Below, piece by piece: positions 63,533 through 64,000 of a stretch of 64,000 nt of DNA. The notes under the pieces are model-generated. The model was not told the origin of the DNA, ran no database searches, and saw nothing but the letters and a program-made list of their open reading frames with translations. The stretch comes from Phycisphaeraceae bacterium (GTDB lineage Bacteria > Planctomycetota > Phycisphaerae > Phycisphaerales > Zrk34). Each line of letters opens with the position of its first letter. Positions within the stretch are counted from its first letter, which is position 1. The stretch spans positions 124,001-188,000 of the forward strand of contig JANQHD010000010.1 of NCBI GenBank assembly GCA_028282805.1. The letters run 5' to 3'. Made by a program: the position numbers and the translations under genes.

Positions 63533-64000
63533 ATGACCTCCACGCTTGCCACCGAATCCGTCATCCTGATGAGCATCGCCAAGCCGGTCTTCTTCGTCGC
63601 GGTGATGATCGGCTGGGCCAAGTGGGTGACGGTCCTGGACAAGGACGCGGCCTACTTCTTCCTGCCCCGCCGCATGCTCAACGCCGCCAACCTCATCGCC
63701 GGGGCGCTCGGCTTCGTGCTCTGGCTGCTGATCCCCTTCTTCGCGCTGGGGTTGTTGGTGTTCCTGACGCTGGCCGGCGGCGCGGGCTACGCCTACATGT
63801 CGATCCGCAACCCGAAGGTGCCCGAGAAGGAGCGCTGGTCGCTGTCGGCCGAGACCTTCGCCAAGCTCTTCAAGCCCCGCGAGTCCAAGCAGAGCAAGGA
63901 AACCCAGCTCAAGTTCATCCAGATGGCCTCGCAGTCCAGCGCCCACTTCAAGGCCGTGCCCGACGAGGAAGACCCGCACTTCGAGCCGCACCTCAAGCTC
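63533..64000 (+). CDS. Membrane-anchored protein, possible PilB/GspE-type ATPase N-terminus (partial)
   Basis: Open for 156 codons to the window end. The start MTSTLATESVILMSIAKPVFFVAVMIGWAKWVTVLDKD has a membrane helix, and a second hydrophobic hairpin follows (LIAGALGFVLWLLIPFFALGLLVFLTLAGGAGYAYM). A charged segment with IQMASQSSAHFKAVPDEEDPHFEPHLKL then leads out of the window. Position after pilT and the layout suggest the membrane-anchored N-terminal region of a type II/IV secretion or pilus assembly ATPase, but the motor domain is not in the window. Confidence 0.6.
   Translation, partial: MTSTLATESVILMSIAKPVFFVAVMIGWAKWVTVLDKDAAYFFLPRRMLNAANLIAGALGFVLWLLIPFFALGLLVFLTLAGGAGYAYMSIRNPKVPEKERWSLSAETFAKLFKPRESKQSKETQLKFIQMASQSSAHFKAVPDEEDPHFEPHLKL

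Overview
The window is about 68% G+C by eye and is dense chromosomal core sequence, with no ribosomal or transfer RNA genes, phage or insertion sequences that I can see. The gene mix suggests a planctomycete, probably of the Phycisphaerae: futalosine-route menaquinone synthesis (mqnC), a sulfatase, a GH29 fucosidase, a GH43 enzyme, a six-domain ribosomal protein S1 with an acidic tail, a UDPGP-type nucleotidyltransferase and a PilT/PilB-like pair. The taxonomic call is inference, not proof.

Layout. 1-3.5 kb: mqnC (cut by the window edge), a sulfatase and a DinB-like protein. 3.6-8.1 kb: a secreted protein, an ECF sigma factor with a small membrane partner, lysA and a rhomboid-like protein. 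8.1-16 kb: ruvB, a secreted intradiol dioxygenase, a series of exported proteins, a broken DUF2330 gene and a methyltransferase. 15.6-24.6 kb: tatD, mtnA, an addA/addB-like recombination pair and purM. 24.6-36 kb: rpsA, a miniature chemoreceptor remnant, a fucosidase, an MFS transporter, a UDPGP enzyme, glycerate kinase and two exported proteins. 36-39.3 kb: a queuosine cluster, queC-queE-queD-queG. 39.4-46.6 kb: nhaA, an AT-richer GIY-YIG cassette, and a tight operon of an EIIA-like protein, a PII-like protein and two CPA2-type antiporters behind pdxA. 46.7-54.5 kb: pyrC, small membrane proteins, YbaK, a host-attachment-like protein and dnaB. 54.7-64 kb: a CDF efflux protein, nadK, a GNAT acetyltransferase, an arsR-permease pair, a large EF-hand membrane protein, hisF, pilT and the start of a membrane-anchored protein that may be a secretion ATPase.

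Three genome-scale patterns stand out. First, many genes have a -10 hexamer (TAAACT, TAGAAT, TATACT, TAAGAT, TATAGT) placed 6-9 bases before the start codon, which predicts leaderless mRNAs. Second, short dispersed palindromes sharing a GCTAA/TTAGC edge occur between genes, inside reading frames (twice coding the same peptide, AACGLA) and at gene ends, where they supply the stop codon. Third, arrays of 7-8 base tandem repeats resembling cyanobacterial STRRs sit at many gene junctions, inside several proteins, and as inverted flanks around the GIY-YIG gene.

The best candidates for an undescribed system are the EIIA/PII-like/double-antiporter operon (41964-45444) and the repeat-bounded GIY-YIG cassette (40901-41965).
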